Source: Gammaproteobacteria bacterium (lineage in GTDB: Bacteria; Pseudomonadota; Gammaproteobacteria; Acidiferrobacterales; Sulfurifustaceae). Taken from it: a stretch of DNA of 46,858 bases. Of the stretch, positions 29,990 through 40,352 are shown piece by piece (position 1 is the first letter of the stretch; the number at the start of each line of letters is the position of its first letter). The DNA is taken from the NCBI GenBank assembly GCA_004298065.1, contig SCRL01000033.1, positions 1 through 46,858 of the forward strand, read 5' to 3'. Under the pieces are notes generated by a model, which did not search any database, was not told where the DNA came from, and worked only from the letters and a program-made list of their open reading frames with translations. The translations under genes were made by a program, and so were the position numbers.

Positions 29990-31755
29990 TATTCGGCCCT
30001 CGTTTCTGACGGGGCTCTACCTCCTGCATCCCTGTAGTCGTCAGCCACCTGCTCGCTGCGCACCATGAGCAGCTTCGGTGTCTCGCGCGGCGCGTCCGGC
30101 GGCACATCGAGCAACCGCAGCGCGCCGGCCATGACGCGCGCGAACACCGGTGCCGCGACCACGCCGCCGAAATAGCCGCCGCGCGCGGGATCGTCCACCG
30201 CGACCACCATCACCAGGCGTGGGTCGGTCGCCGGCGCCATGCCGGCGAACCAGCCGACGTAGTGGCTTTCGGAGTAGCCGCCCGCGGTGAGCTTGCGCAC
30301 CGTGCCGGTCTTGCCGGCGACGCGGTAATCCGCCACGCGCGCACTCGCCCCCGTGCCCTGCTCGCCGACCGCGAGCTCGAGCATGGCGCGCATCGCGCGC
30401 GCGGTGTCGGCCGAGAACACGCGCGTGCCTTCGGCCGGTTCGGTGCGTTTGAGCAACGTCACCTCCGGCAACACACCATCGTTGGCGAACGCCGCGTAGG
30501 CGCGCGCGAGTTGCAGCGGCGTGACCGAGAGGCCATAACCGAACGAGAGACTCGCCTGCTCCACCGGCACCCAGCGCGACGGCTTGTGCAACACGCCCGT
30601 GCCCTCGCCCGGCAGGCGGCTGCCGGTCGGTGCGCCGAAACCCACGCCTGTGAGCGTGCCCCACAGCGTCTGCTTGTCGAGCGCAAGCGCGATCCGGCTG
30701 GCGCCGACGTTGCTCGACTTCTCGATCACGCGCGCGACCGTGAGCGCGCCGTAGGGATGCACGTCGCGGATCACGCGGTTGCCGATCTGGATCGCGCCGC
30801 CTGACGTGTCGATGAGCGTATCGGGACGGAACTTGCCGGACTCAAGCGCGGCCGCGACCGTGAACGGCTTCATCGTCGAGCCCGGCTCGAACAGGTCGGT
30901 GACCGCGCGGTTGCGGAACTGCTCGCCCTTGGAGTGGCCGCGGTTGTTCGGGTTGAAGTCGGGCTCGTTCACCATCGCGAGCACCTCGCCGGTGCGCGCG
31001 TCGAGCACGACCGCGGTGCCGCCGCGCGCGCCGTGGGTTTCGACCGCATGCTTGAGCTCGCGGTAGGCGAGGTACTGCACGCGCCGGTCGATGCTGAGCG
31101 TGATGTCGTGTCCCGGCTTGGGCAGCGCCAGGCTCTCCACTTGTTCGACCACGTTGCCCTGCAAATCCTTGAGCACGCGCTTGCGCCCGGGGATGGCGCG
31201 CAGCGCGGGATCGTACGCAAGTTCGAGGCCCTCCTGGCCGGCGTCGTCGACGCTGGTAAAGCCGATGACATGGCCGGCCACGGGACCGAGCGGATAGTAG
31301 CGGCGATATTCGCGCTGCAGCGCCACGCCCGGCACTTTGAGCGCCATCACGCGCTCGGCCAGGTCCGGATCGGCGTGACGCTTGAGATACATGAATTCGC
31401 GATCGGCGTGCTTCTCGAACATCTTCGCGAGCTCGCGTGCATTCATGCCGAGGGCGGCCGCGAGCGCCGGCCAGCGCGGTTTCGCCTCCGCGAGCGTGTC
31501 GGGGTGCGCCCAGATGGAATCCACTGGCGTGCTCACCGCAAGCGGCGCGCCGTTACGATCGAGGATCATGCCGCGGTGCGAGTTGTCCTTGACCACGCGC
31601 GAGTGGCGCTGCTTGCCCTCGGACTGGAGGAAATCGGTATCGAGCACCTGCAAGTACACCGCCCGCCCGGCGAGCGTGAACAACCCGGTGACGAGCAGCC
31701 CGAGCACCAGTGCGGTGCGCACCGGATGCCGCGCCGAGTCCCGGCGCCGGCTCAT
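29989..31755 (-). CDS. ftsI: Septal transpeptidase (penicillin-binding protein 3)
   Basis: Class B PBP that cross-links septal peptidoglycan with FtsW. 588 residues from the ATG at 31755 (GGGGAGA upstream, ATGA overlap with ftsL). One N-terminal membrane segment (about 15-37), a PBP dimerisation domain, and a transpeptidase domain with the catalytic STMK (in FEPGSTMKPF), SSN and KTGT. The last ~18 residues (ADDYRDAGGRAPSETRAE) are encoded by repeat B and extend beyond the usual end. Confidence 0.97.
   Translation of the reverse strand: MSRRRDSARHPVRTALVLGLLVTGLFTLAGRAVYLQVLDTDFLQSEGKQRHSRVVKDNSHRGMILDRNGAPLAVSTPVDSIWAHPDTLAEAKPRWPALAAALGMNARELAKMFEKHADREFMYLKRHADPDLAERVMALKVPGVALQREYRRYYPLGPVAGHVIGFTSVDDAGQEGLELAYDPALRAIPGRKRVLKDLQGNVVEQVESLALPKPGHDITLSIDRRVQYLAYRELKHAVETHGARGGTAVVLDARTGEVLAMVNEPDFNPNNRGHSKGEQFRNRAVTDLFEPGSTMKPFTVAAALESGKFRPDTLIDTSGGAIQIGNRVIRDVHPYGALTVARVIEKSSNVGASRIALALDKQTLWGTLTGVGFGAPTGSRLPGEGTGVLHKPSRWVPVEQASLSFGYGLSVTPLQLARAYAAFANDGVLPEVTLLKRTEPAEGTRVFSADTARAMRAMLELAVGEQGTGASARVADYRVAGKTGTVRKLTAGGYSESHYVGWFAGMAPATDPRLVMVVAVDDPARGGYFGGVVAAPVFARVMAGALRLLDVPPDAPRETPKLLMVRSEQVADDYRDAGGRAPSETRAE
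30014..30044 (-). repeat. Repeat B, copy 2, in-frame at the ftsI 3' end
   Basis: 31 bp near-identical to 25188-25218 and read in the same frame, giving DDYRDAGGRA at about FtsI residues 571-581. Confidence 0.75.
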
Positions 31756-32030
31756 GGCGTCTCCCCGCCCGCGAGACGGATCGCGGTCACGTGCTTCGGG
31801 TCCGGCACGTTCATGCCGAGCTGAGAGCGCGCCAGCGTCTCGATGCGCCGGTGCTGCGACCACGCGCCTTCCTCGAGCAGCAGCTGGCCCCATTCGACGT
31901 TGAGCGCGTCGCGCTGTGCCTGTTGCTGCTGCAGCGTGGCGTAGCGCTGACGCGTTTCATGGCGCAGTTGCACCACCGCGAGCGCCGAAACCAGCACCAG
32001 GAGCAGCAGCAGGTACACGCGATTACGCAT
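31752..32030 (-). CDS. ftsL: Cell division protein FtsL
   Basis: Small bitopic divisome protein that partners with FtsB and FtsQ. 92 residues: [19 protein letters not shown] membrane segment followed by a coiled coil rich in Gln/Arg ([18 protein letters not shown]). The ATG at 32030 is supported by GGAGG 6 bases upstream and overlaps the rsmH stop by 8 bases; the longer frame upstream is rsmH shadow. Confidence 0.93.
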   Translation of the reverse strand: MRNRVYLLLLLVLVSALAVVQLRHETRQRYATLQQQQAQRDALNVEWGQLLLEEGAWSQHRRIETLARSQLGMNVPDPKHVTAIRLAGGETP

Positions 32031-32961
32031 TCGTGTCCTCCGTGCGCTCGGCCACACGCAACACGGCTGAACGCGCGCGCGGATTGCGCGCCGTTTCCTG
32101 TTCCGACGGCTTGATCGCCTTGCCCACGAGCCGGAGGCGCGTGCGCACCTCGTGCGCGCGCACCGGCAGGCCGGGTGGTAATTCCTCGCCCTTGGCCTCG
32201 GCACGCAGAAAGTGCTTGGCGATCCGGTCCTCGAGCGAATGAAAGCTGATCACCGCGAGGCGCCCGCCCGGCGCGAGCAGGCGCACCGCCTGCGGCAGCG
32301 CGGTTTCGATTTCCTCGAGCTCGCGGTTGATGAAAATACGGATCGCCTGGAAGCTGCGTGTCGCCGGGTCCTTGCCGCGCTCGCGCGTCGGCACGCTGCG
32401 CGCGATGAGCCCGGCCAGCTCGCGCGTGGTCGTGAGCGGCTTTTGCTCGCGTTCGCGCACGATCGTGCGCGCGATGCGCCGCGCGAAACGCTCCTCGCCG
32501 TAGTCGCGCAGCACACGCGCGATCTCGGCTTCGTCCGCGTGGTTCAACCACTGCGCCGCGCTCTCACCGCGCGTCGGATCCATGCGCATGTCGAGCGGGC
32601 CTTCGCGCAGGAAACTGAAACCGCGCACGGCTTCGTCGAGCTGCGGCGAGGAAACACCGAGATCGAACAGGATGCCGTCGACGCGGCCCGCGTGCTTTGC
32701 GAGCAGCGATTCAAGTTGCGAAAACGGGGCGTGGTGGATCTCGAAGCGCGCGTCGGCGGCGAAGCGCGCGCGCACGGTGCTCACTGCCTGCGGATCGCGG
32801 TCGAGCGCGAACACCCGACCTCGTGGTCCCAACCGCTCCAGAATCGCCTGACTGTGCCCGCCGCGCCCGCAGGTCGCATCGACATAGAATCCGCCCTCCC
32901 TCAGCTTCAGGGCCTGCAACGTTTCCTCCAGCAGCACGGGGACGTGTTCGGGTTCATTCAC
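32023..32961 (-). CDS. rsmH: 16S rRNA (cytosine1402-N4)-methyltransferase
   Basis: Methylates C1402 in the ribosomal P site; RsmI, encoded nearby, modifies the same nucleotide. 312 residues from a GTG at 32961: the family N-terminus [11 protein letters not shown] follows it directly, and no in-frame ATG is closer. SAM-binding [27 protein letters not shown] and the C-terminal [13 protein letters not shown] are present. Gap of 7 bases after mraZ. Confidence 0.97.
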   Translation of the reverse strand: MNEPEHVPVLLEETLQALKLREGGFYVDATCGRGGHSQAILERLGPRGRVFALDRDPQAVSTVRARFAADARFEIHHAPFSQLESLLAKHAGRVDGILFDLGVSSPQLDEAVRGFSFLREGPLDMRMDPTRGESAAQWLNHADEAEIARVLRDYGEERFARRIARTIVREREQKPLTTTRELAGLIARSVPTRERGKDPATRSFQAIRIFINRELEEIETALPQAVRLLAPGGRLAVISFHSLEDRIAKHFLRAEAKGEELPPGLPVRAHEVRTRLRLVGKAIKPSEQETARNPRARSAVLRVAERTEDTNA

Positions 32962-32968
32962 GGGGCGC

Positions 32969-33430
32969 CTAGAGCGAAATCGATTCCATGTCGGGCGGCA
33001 GCGCGCCTTCGTCCTCGACGCTTTGCGCGAGCCATTCGGCGCGGCGCGTGTTCCAGCTCGTTTCGTCCCAGATTTCGAATTTGTTGCCCTGGCCGATGAG
33101 CACCACGTTCTTGACCAGGCTCGCGAACTCGCGCAGCGGCGGCGGCAGCAGGATGCGCCCGGCGCCATCGAGCTCGCACTCGGTGGCATGGCCGATGAGC
33201 AGGCGCTGCAAGCGGCGCGCGGGTTTGCTGAGGCTCGGCAGCTTGATGAGCTTGCGTTCGATTTCTTCCCACTCGGGAAGCGGATACAGCAGCAGGCAGT
33301 GATCGCGGTCGACATCGACGGTCAGTACCATCTGGCCGTTGCAGTGGCGTGCGAGCGTGTCGCGGTAGCGCGTGGGGACAGCGAGACGGCCTTTGCTGTC
33401 GAGCGCTAGGTGGTTGACGCCACGGAACAT
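32969..33430 (-). CDS. mraZ: Transcriptional regulator MraZ
   Basis: Ring-forming DNA-binding regulator of the dcw cluster, first gene of it. 153 residues with two SpoVT/AbrB-type MraZ repeats ([23 protein letters not shown], here the first, and [20 protein letters not shown], the second). GAGGAG precedes the ATG. Three MraZ boxes lie directly upstream, so autoregulation is expected. Confidence 0.97.
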   Translation of the reverse strand: MFRGVNHLALDSKGRLAVPTRYRDTLARHCNGQMVLTVDVDRDHCLLLYPLPEWEEIERKLIKLPSLSKPARRLQRLLIGHATECELDGAGRILLPPPLREFASLVKNVVLIGQGNKFEIWDETSWNTRRAEWLAQSVEDEGALPPDMESISL

Positions 33431-33450
33431 TTTTCTCCTCTTCTCCCCGC

Positions 33451-33480
33451 TTTATTCCACAAAACGCCACAAAATCCCAC
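33451..33480 (-). promoter_or_regulatory. Three tandem MraZ-binding boxes
   Basis: Three contiguous 10-bp units on the minus strand: GTGGGATTTT, GTGGCGTTTT, GTGGAATAAA. The period and GTGG core match the TGGGN decanucleotide repeats bound by MraZ in E. coli. They lie between the promoter and the mraZ ribosome site. Confidence 0.85.
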
Positions 33481-33488
33481 TTCACGAC

Positions 33489-33518
33489 ACTATAGAGAGC
33501 AAAATGCAGGGGTGTCAA
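33489..33518 (-). promoter_or_regulatory. Strong sigma70 promoter of the dcw cluster
   Basis: Minus strand: consensus -35 TTGACA (33513-33518), 18-base spacer, -10 TATAGT (33489-33494), 59 bases upstream of mraZ. It probably drives the whole run from mraZ onward. The region from about 33520 to 33700 is AT-rich and shows no gene. Confidence 0.85.
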
Positions 33519-33702
33519 GCGAAAAATGTCTGTTCCGTAAAATTTATTCCTTGTTTGACAGGAAGTTAGCGACTACAAGCGGTCTCCAGGAGGCAAATTT
33601 CCCGGAAATGTGTGAAAACAGCCTGGAAAGTAACAAAAGTTACTTCTGGAAGTGAAAACAATAAATACATCTAAAACAACTAATTATGTACGAAACTTAA
33701 AT

Positions 33703-33708
33703 AAAAAA
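33703..33708 (-). terminator. T-run after rnpB
   Basis: Six consecutive T on the minus strand directly follow the 3' strand of the terminal P1 helix of RNase P RNA, which can serve as the stem of an intrinsic terminator. Confidence 0.55.
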
Positions 33709-34050
33709 GAGTTGGCCTATAAGCCGGGTTCTGTCGTGGACAGCCATTCATCTGGGACGCGCGTCACCACGCGCCTCAAGCAGCCTACCCGGGAACGGTG
33801 CGGGCACACACCTGAATGTTCCCCTATTTGGCCTTGCTCCAGGTGGGGTTTTCCCTGCCACGGATGTTGCCACCCGTGCGGTGCGCTCTTACCGCACCAT
33901 TTCACCCTTACCGGCCTTTCGGCTTAGGCGGTGTATTTTCTGTGGCACTTTCCATCGGCTCGCGCCGCCCAGGCGTTACCTGGCACCCTGCCCATTGGAG
34001 CCCGGACTTTCCTCCGCAGGCGAACCTGCAGCGGCTGTCTGGCCAACTCC
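33709..34050 (-). ncRNA. rnpB: RNase P RNA, bacterial class A
   Basis: Catalytic RNA that processes tRNA 5' ends. Conserved elements on the minus strand: GAGGAAAGTCCGGGCTCC near the 5' end, ACAGAAAATACACCGCC, GGTAAGGGTGAAA, AGAGCGCACCG, and AACCCGGCTTA near the 3' end. The ends pair as GAGTTGGCC/GGCCAACTC (P1). About 342 nt. The 5' end is set from the promoter and P1 and may be off by a few bases. Confidence 0.96.
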
Positions 34051-34057
34051 AAGGCGA

Positions 34058-34066
34058 ATTATACCA
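34058..34066 (-). promoter_or_regulatory. Extended -10 promoter of rnpB
   Basis: TGGTATAAT on the minus strand, 7 bases before the predicted RNA 5' end. No good -35 lies at 16-18 bases, but the TGn extension compensates. Confidence 0.75.
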
Positions 34067-34087
34067 TCCTGCACTAAATACCCCGGT

Positions 34088-34948
34088 TTATTTATCCGGC
34101 GATGAACGTGCGAGCGCCCGGCGGTAAAGGACGTTGCGCGGCTGGCCGGTGAGCTTGGCCGCGATTTCGACCGCCTGGCTCACGGGCAGGGATTCGAGCA
34201 GCGTATCGAGCACGCGCTCGGCTTCGGATGCATCCGCGCCCGCACGCTCCTCGGCGCCGTGCACCAAAAGCACGAATTCCCCCTGGCGCGGGGTTTCGTC
34301 GCGCGCGATCCAGTCGGCGAGCACGCCCAGGGGGCCGGCACGCAGGGTCTCGAACTTTTTCGTCAGCTCGCGTGCCACCACCGATTCGCGCTCGGCCCCG
34401 AACTCGGCCGCCATGTCGGCGAGGCAGTCGACGATGCGGTGCGTGCTCTCGTAGAAGATCAGCGTGCGCGGCTCGTGCGCGAGGCGCTGGAACAGCGCCC
34501 GGCGCGCGGCCGATTTCGCCGGTGGGAACCCCTCAAAAGCAAAGCGGTCGGATGGTAGGCCAGCGGCCGACAGCGCGGTAATCGCGGCGCACGGTCCGGG
34601 GATCGGCACCACGGCGATACCGGCGTCGCGCGCGGCGCGCACCAGATGAAACCCGGGGTCGCTCACGAGCGGCGTACCGGCGTCGGACACGAGCGCGATG
34701 GACTCGCCCCGGCGCAACTGTTCGAGCAGCTTCGGCACCTGTTCGCGCTCGTTGTGCTCGTGCAGCGCCGTGGTCGGCGTGGAAATGCCGAAGTGCGTGA
34801 GGAGTTTGCGGGTGGTGCGGGTATCTTCCGCCGCGATCACGGCAACCTCGCCGAGGATGCGCGCCGCGCGCGGCGACAGGTCCTCGAGATTGCCGATGGG
34901 CGTCGCCACTATATAAAGTGCGGCCGGGTTTGACACGACTTTCCCCAT
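34088..34948 (-). CDS. rsmI: 16S rRNA (cytidine1402-2'-O)-methyltransferase
   Basis: SAM-dependent tetrapyrrole-methylase-fold enzyme, partner modification to RsmH. 286 residues; LYIVATPIGNLEDLS, AEDTRTTRKLL, SDAGTPLVSDPG, VPIPGPCAAITALS and FEGFPPAKSAARR are family hallmarks. The ATG at 34948 has a poorly spaced ribosome site; an in-frame GTG four codons later has GGGGA at better spacing. It diverges from lpoA, as in E. coli. Confidence 0.96.
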   Translation of the reverse strand: MGKVVSNPAALYIVATPIGNLEDLSPRAARILGEVAVIAAEDTRTTRKLLTHFGISTPTTALHEHNEREQVPKLLEQLRRGESIALVSDAGTPLVSDPGFHLVRAARDAGIAVVPIPGPCAAITALSAAGLPSDRFAFEGFPPAKSAARRALFQRLAHEPRTLIFYESTHRIVDCLADMAAEFGAERESVVARELTKKFETLRAGPLGVLADWIARDETPRQGEFVLLVHGAEERAGADASEAERVLDTLLESLPVSQAVEIAAKLTGQPRNVLYRRALARSSPDK

Positions 34949-34958
34949 TCCCTACGCT
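34930..34958 (+). promoter_or_regulatory. Candidate promoter for the lpoA operon
   Basis: Consensus -35 TTGACA (34930-34935), 17-base spacer, weak -10 TACGCT (34953-34958). It lies over the first codons of the divergent rsmI. Confidence 0.45.
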
Positions 34959-34983
34959 CAGCGCGACTGATCCGGAATTGTAC

Positions 34984-36891
34984 ATGAAACCGCCTCGTTT
35001 CCGCGTCCGGCCGGCCTGGCCGGTGCTGTTCATATTGCTGTTGCACGCTTGCGAGACCGTGCCGCCATCGCGCCCACCCGAGCCGCCGGTCAGCGCCGCG
35101 GTGGCCGAACAGGCCGAACGCCGCGGCGAATACGCGGTCGCGGCGCGCGAGTACGAGCGCCTCGCAAACCGGGCCAAGCCGCCGCAGCGCCAGCAGTTCC
35201 AGTTGCGCGGCGTCGAGGCGTTGATCAAGGGCGGTCAGGCATCCGAGGCGCGCCAGAAGCTCGCGGATGTGCGCGTGGCCGGGCTCGACGCCGCGCTCGC
35301 CACGCGCAAACAGGTGCTCGATGCCCGGCTGCTGGTGCTCGAGGGCGCGCCCGAAAAAGCGCTGCGCGCGCTCGATGAGGTCGCGCGCGGACCGGCGCTC
35401 GATCCCGGACTGCGCGCCGACGTCGCGCTCACGCGCGCCCGCGCCGAGCTTGCCGTCGGCAACCCGTTCGGCGCCGTGCGCGATCTCATACGCCGCGAAC
35501 AATACCTTGCAGCCAGGGACGCGGTCACCGATAACCAGCTCCAGATATGGAAAATCCTGAGCGGCCAGCCGCGGGCGAAGCTCGCCACCGAACTCGATCT
35601 CGCGCGCGATTCCGTCACCGCCGGCTGGATCGAACTGGCGCTCGCGGTCGCCGATGCCGGCGGCGCCGAGCGCATCGCGCCCGCCATCGAGCAGTGGAAA
35701 AAAACCCATCCAAGTCACCCCGTCGGCGCGCCATTGCTTGCCACCCTCACCGCCGGCGCGCCGGTGATCGCGGCCGCGCGCCCGCGCCTGCTGGCGCTGT
35801 TGCTGCCGCTCAACTCGAACATCGCGCTCGCGGCGCAGGCGGTACGTGACGGTTTCCTCGCGATGGACGGCGCCAACGCCAACACCGAGAAGCCGCAGGT
35901 GAAGGTCTACGACATCGGCGCCGATCCGGCGCAGGCGCCCGCGTTTTACACCCAGGCGGTGCGCGAGGGCGCACAGGTGGTGGTCGGCCCGCTCGGGCGC
36001 GACGCCGCCGAGCGCATCGTGCGCGAGGCCAAGACCACGGTGCCGACGCTGTTGCTGAGCTACACCGACGAAAACGCACGCGCCAAATCGTTGTTCCAGT
36101 TCGGCCTGCCGCCGGAACAGGAGGCGCGCGCGGTCGCCGAGCGCGCCTGGCTCGACGGCCACCGGCGCGCGGCGGTGCTGTACCCGAAGGACACCGGCGA
36201 GCGCATGCTCGCGGCCTTCACCCAGCACTGGCAGCGCCTCGGCGGCACCGTGGCCGCGGCCCAGGCCTATGACGAAGGTCAGAGCGACCATTCGAATGCC
36301 ATCAAGCGCCTACTCAACATCCATTTGAGCGAGGCGCGCAAGACCGAGGTCGAACGTGCCGTCGGCCAGAAACTCCAGTTCGAGTCGCGCGCGCGCCAGG
36401 ACCTCGACTTCATCTTCCTCGCTGCCGACGCCAAGCGCGCGCGCCTGCTCAAGCCGCAACTCAACTTCTGGCACGCCGCGCGCGTGCCGGTGTACGCGAC
36501 CTCGCTCGTCTACACCGGCCGCCCGGACCCGGTGCGCGACGTGGACCTCGACGGGATTATCTTTGCCGACATGCCGTGGATTCTGCTCGGTGAGGGCCCG
36601 GTGCAGGAGCTGCGCCAAAACCTGCAACGCGAATGGCCCTACGCCTACAGCGACCTCGACCGGCTGTACGCGCTCGGCATGGACAGCTACGCCGTGTTGC
36701 CGTACCTGCACCGCCTGGGCAGCGACGCCAGCGGGCGCTTCAGCGGCGTGACGAGTTACCTCACGCTCGACCCCGACGGCCGGTTGCAGCGCCAGCTGCT
36801 GTGGGCGCGCTTCACCAAGGGCGTGCCGCGCCTGCTCGATACCTCCCTGCCCGACGCCGGATCGTTCCGCCTGAGCGCGCCGGGAGGCTGA
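34984..36891 (+). CDS. lpoA: Penicillin-binding protein activator LpoA
   Basis: Outer-membrane lipoprotein that activates PBP1a. 635 residues from the ATG at 34984, which places a signal peptide and lipobox (LLLHAC, Cys about residue 22) at the N-terminus; an upstream in-frame ATG would bury it. Helical TPR-like repeats fill about 35-270, followed by a type 1 periplasmic-binding-protein fold (from about PRLLALLLPLNSNIALAAQA). The His at lipobox position -2 is unusual but tolerable. Start of a co-directional run to the FAD oxidase gene. Confidence 0.93.
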   Translation: MKPPRFRVRPAWPVLFILLLHACETVPPSRPPEPPVSAAVAEQAERRGEYAVAAREYERLANRAKPPQRQQFQLRGVEALIKGGQASEARQKLADVRVAGLDAALATRKQVLDARLLVLEGAPEKALRALDEVARGPALDPGLRADVALTRARAELAVGNPFGAVRDLIRREQYLAARDAVTDNQLQIWKILSGQPRAKLATELDLARDSVTAGWIELALAVADAGGAERIAPAIEQWKKTHPSHPVGAPLLATLTAGAPVIAAARPRLLALLLPLNSNIALAAQAVRDGFLAMDGANANTEKPQVKVYDIGADPAQAPAFYTQAVREGAQVVVGPLGRDAAERIVREAKTTVPTLLLSYTDENARAKSLFQFGLPPEQEARAVAERAWLDGHRRAAVLYPKDTGERMLAAFTQHWQRLGGTVAAAQAYDEGQSDHSNAIKRLLNIHLSEARKTEVERAVGQKLQFESRARQDLDFIFLAADAKRARLLKPQLNFWHAARVPVYATSLVYTGRPDPVRDVDLDGIIFADMPWILLGEGPVQELRQNLQREWPYAYSDLDRLYALGMDSYAVLPYLHRLGSDASGRFSGVTSYLTLDPDGRLQRQLLWARFTKGVPRLLDTSLPDAGSFRLSAPGG

Positions 36892-37895
<1,004 letters not shown>

Positions 37896-37899
37896 ACAC

Positions 37900-38475
37900 A
37901 TGAAACACCGACTGCTGATCGCGACCTCGCTCCTTATCGGCGCCACAACGCTCGCCGGGTGCATCGAGGCGGTGGTCGTGGGCGGCGCCACCGGCGCCGT
38001 CGCCGCCGCTGACCGGCGCACCACCGGTTCGTTCATCGACGACGAGAGCATCGAGTTCAAGGCGAACTCAGCAATCTCGAAGGACGACTCGCTCAAAGAC
38101 GCGCACATCAACGTCACCAGCCTGAACGGCGTGGTGCTGCTCACCGGCGAGGTCCCGACCGAGGCCCAGCGCACCAAGATACTCGAACATACCCGTGCCG
38201 TGCCGCGCGTGCGTCGCGTGGTGAACGAGATCCGCATCAGCCCGCCGACCGCCTACAGCGCCCGCTTCAGCGATACCTGGCTCACCACCAAAGTGCGCTC
38301 CAAGATGACCGGCGACGACAAACTCGACTCGCTCCAGATCAAGGTCGTGACCGAGAACGGCGTGGTCTACCTCATGGGGCTGACGAAAAAATCCGAGGGC
38401 GAACGCGCGGCCGAGCTTGCGAGCCAGGTCGGCGGCGTGCAGAAGGTCGTAAAGCTGTTCGAGTACCAGGATTGA
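37900..38475 (+). CDS. dolP: BON-domain outer-membrane lipoprotein DolP (YraP)
   Basis: 191 residues. Signal peptide with lipobox LAGC (Cys at about 21), a glycine/alanine-rich stretch, then two BON domains (IEFKANSAISKDDSLKDAHI onward and DTWLTTKVRSKMTGDDKLDS onward). In E. coli the homologue supports outer-membrane integrity and BAM function. 4 bases after the SIS gene. Confidence 0.92.
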   Translation: MKHRLLIATSLLIGATTLAGCIEAVVVGGATGAVAAADRRTTGSFIDDESIEFKANSAISKDDSLKDAHINVTSLNGVVLLTGEVPTEAQRTKILEHTRAVPRVRRVVNEIRISPPTAYSARFSDTWLTTKVRSKMTGDDKLDSLQIKVVTENGVVYLMGLTKKSEGERAAELASQVGGVQKVVKLFEYQD

Positions 38476-38951
38476 TCACCAGCGGCAACAAGATCGTCCG
38501 CGACCGCGGTCAGCTCACCGTCCGGCTCTCGCGTCTCCCGCGCCCCTACGTCTTCACCAACGGCTGCTTCGACATCCTGCACCGCGGGCACGTCGCCTAT
38601 CTCGAAGAAGCGGCGCTGCTCGGCTCCACGCTCATCGTCGCGGTCAATTCGGACGAATCCGTCCGACGCCTGGAGAAAGGCAATGACCGGCCGATCAACC
38701 CGCTCGAAGACCGCATGGCCGTCGTCGCCGCGCTTGGCTGCGTCGGGATCGTGGTGGCGTTCGACCAAGACACGCCGCTGGAGCTGATCGAAACCATCAA
38801 GCCGGACCACCTGGTGAAGGGCGGCGACTGGGCGCCGGACAAGATCGTCGGCGCCGACGTGGTGCGCGCCTACGGCGGCTCAGTACACTCGATTCCGTTC
38901 CGCTTCGAACGCTCGACCACCGAACTCTTAAAACGCATCCGCCATGGCTGA
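38472..38951 (+). CDS. rfaE2: D-glycero-beta-D-manno-heptose 1-phosphate adenylyltransferase
   Basis: Makes ADP-heptose for LPS core; corresponds to the C-terminal half of E. coli HldE. 159 residues with the nucleotidyltransferase motifs FTNGCFDILHRGHVAYL and IPFRFERSTTELLKRI. The start is TTG at 38472, overlapping the dolP stop (TTGA); no ATG or GTG is available in frame before the conserved core, so coupling to dolP is likely. The kinase half is not in the window. Confidence 0.93.
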   Translation: MITSGNKIVRDRGQLTVRLSRLPRPYVFTNGCFDILHRGHVAYLEEAALLGSTLIVAVNSDESVRRLEKGNDRPINPLEDRMAVVAALGCVGIVVAFDQDTPLELIETIKPDHLVKGGDWAPDKIVGADVVRAYGGSVHSIPFRFERSTTELLKRIRHG

Positions 38952-40332
38952 ACTTCCGCGCCGCTTTCTCGAGCGGCTCGCGGACGCCGTCGGCAAAGAC
39001 AACGTCCTGACCGAGCCCGCCGAGCGCTGGGTTTACGGCTACGACAATTCGCGCCGCCATGCCCAACCCGACGCGGTGGCGTTCGTCACCACGCATGAGC
39101 AGGTCGTGGGTGCGGTGCGCGCCTGCCATGAATTCGGCGTGCCCATCGTCGGGCGCGGACGCGGCACCAACACCACCGGCAGCACGGTTCCCGTTAGCGG
39201 CGGGCTGGTGCTGTCATTCGAGCGCATGAATCGCATCACCTCGATGGACCCCGCCAACCGCGCCACGCGCGTCGAGCCGGGGGTGCTCAACCAGGCAGCG
39301 CAGGACGAGGCGGCGAAACACGGCCTGTTCTGGTCCCCGGACCCCTCCAGCGCGGCCTATTGCACCGTCGCCGGCAATATCGCGCTCAACGCCGGCGGTC
39401 CGCGCGCCGTGAAATACGGCGCCACGCGCGAGAACGTGCTTGGACTCACCGCCGTCACCGGCACCGGCGAGACCATCCACGCCGGCGTCTATACGACCAA
39501 GGGCGCGGTCGCCTACGACCTGACGCGCCTGATCATCGGCTCCGAAGGCACGCTCGCCCTCGTCACCGAGGCCACGCTCAAGCTCCTGCCGCTGCCCGAG
39601 GCGCGGCGCACGCTCCAGGCGACCTACCGCGATATCCGTGCCGCGACCGACGCCGTCGTTGCCATCATGGGCCAGCCGGTGGTGCCGTGCGCGCTCGAAT
39701 TCATGGACATAGCCTCGATCGAGCTGCTGCGCAAGCACACGCAGGCGCCGCTGCCGCCGGGCACGGGCGCGCTGCTCATGATCGAAGTGGACGGGCAGGA
39801 AATCGCCATGGACGCCGCCGTGGCGGCGATCTCCAAGGCCGCGAAGAACGATGGCCTGGTGTCGCTCGCTACGGCGAAGACCAACGAGGAAGCCGATTCC
39901 CTCTGGGCGGCGCGCAAGGCGCTGTCGCCGGCGCTGCGCACGATCGCGCCCAACAAGCTCAACGAGGACGTGGTGGTGCCGGTGTCAAAGATTCCGGAGC
40001 TGATCGAAGGGCTGGAGAAACTGAGCAAGGAATACGGCATCCCGATCGTGAACTTCGGCCACGCCGGCAACGGCAACATCCATGTGAACCTGCTGTACGA
40101 CACCCAAGACCCGCAACAGGAGAAAAACGCCCTGCCCTGCCTGTCGCGCGTGTTCGATCTGGTGATCGCCCTCGGTGGCACGCTCTCGGGCGAGCACGGC
40201 ATCGGCCTCATGAAGCGCGACTACATTCCCCGCGCCATCGATCCCGCGACGCTCGCGCTCATGCGCGCGATCAAGAAGCAATTCGACCCAAAGGGGATTC
40301 TGAATCCGGGGAAGGTCTTCCCTCCGGCCTGA
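38944..40332 (+). CDS. FAD-binding oxidase (GlcD / D-lactate dehydrogenase family)
   Basis: 462-residue flavoprotein of the FAD-linked oxidase family oxidising 2-hydroxy acids such as glycolate or D-lactate. PCMH FAD-binding domain with VGRGRGTNTTGSTVPVSGG and the NIALNAGGPRAVKYG block; C-terminal domain with NFGHAGNGNIHVN and SGEHGIGLMKRDYI containing the active-site histidine. Substrate cannot be fixed from sequence. It overlaps rfaE2 by 8 bases. Confidence 0.93.
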   Translation: MAELPRRFLERLADAVGKDNVLTEPAERWVYGYDNSRRHAQPDAVAFVTTHEQVVGAVRACHEFGVPIVGRGRGTNTTGSTVPVSGGLVLSFERMNRITSMDPANRATRVEPGVLNQAAQDEAAKHGLFWSPDPSSAAYCTVAGNIALNAGGPRAVKYGATRENVLGLTAVTGTGETIHAGVYTTKGAVAYDLTRLIIGSEGTLALVTEATLKLLPLPEARRTLQATYRDIRAATDAVVAIMGQPVVPCALEFMDIASIELLRKHTQAPLPPGTGALLMIEVDGQEIAMDAAVAAISKAAKNDGLVSLATAKTNEEADSLWAARKALSPALRTIAPNKLNEDVVVPVSKIPELIEGLEKLSKEYGIPIVNFGHAGNGNIHVNLLYDTQDPQQEKNALPCLSRVFDLVIALGGTLSGEHGIGLMKRDYIPRAIDPATLALMRAIKKQFDPKGILNPGKVFPPA

Positions 40333-40352
40333 ATACTTCCCGCTTCCAGGTT

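Noticed and set aside
33410-33655. Small plus-strand frame upstream of mraZ
   Set aside because: It runs antisense through the dcw promoter and MraZ boxes and has no coding signature.
33652-34127. Several small frames in this interval
   Set aside because: The interval is the RNase P RNA, recognisable by its conserved core sequences.
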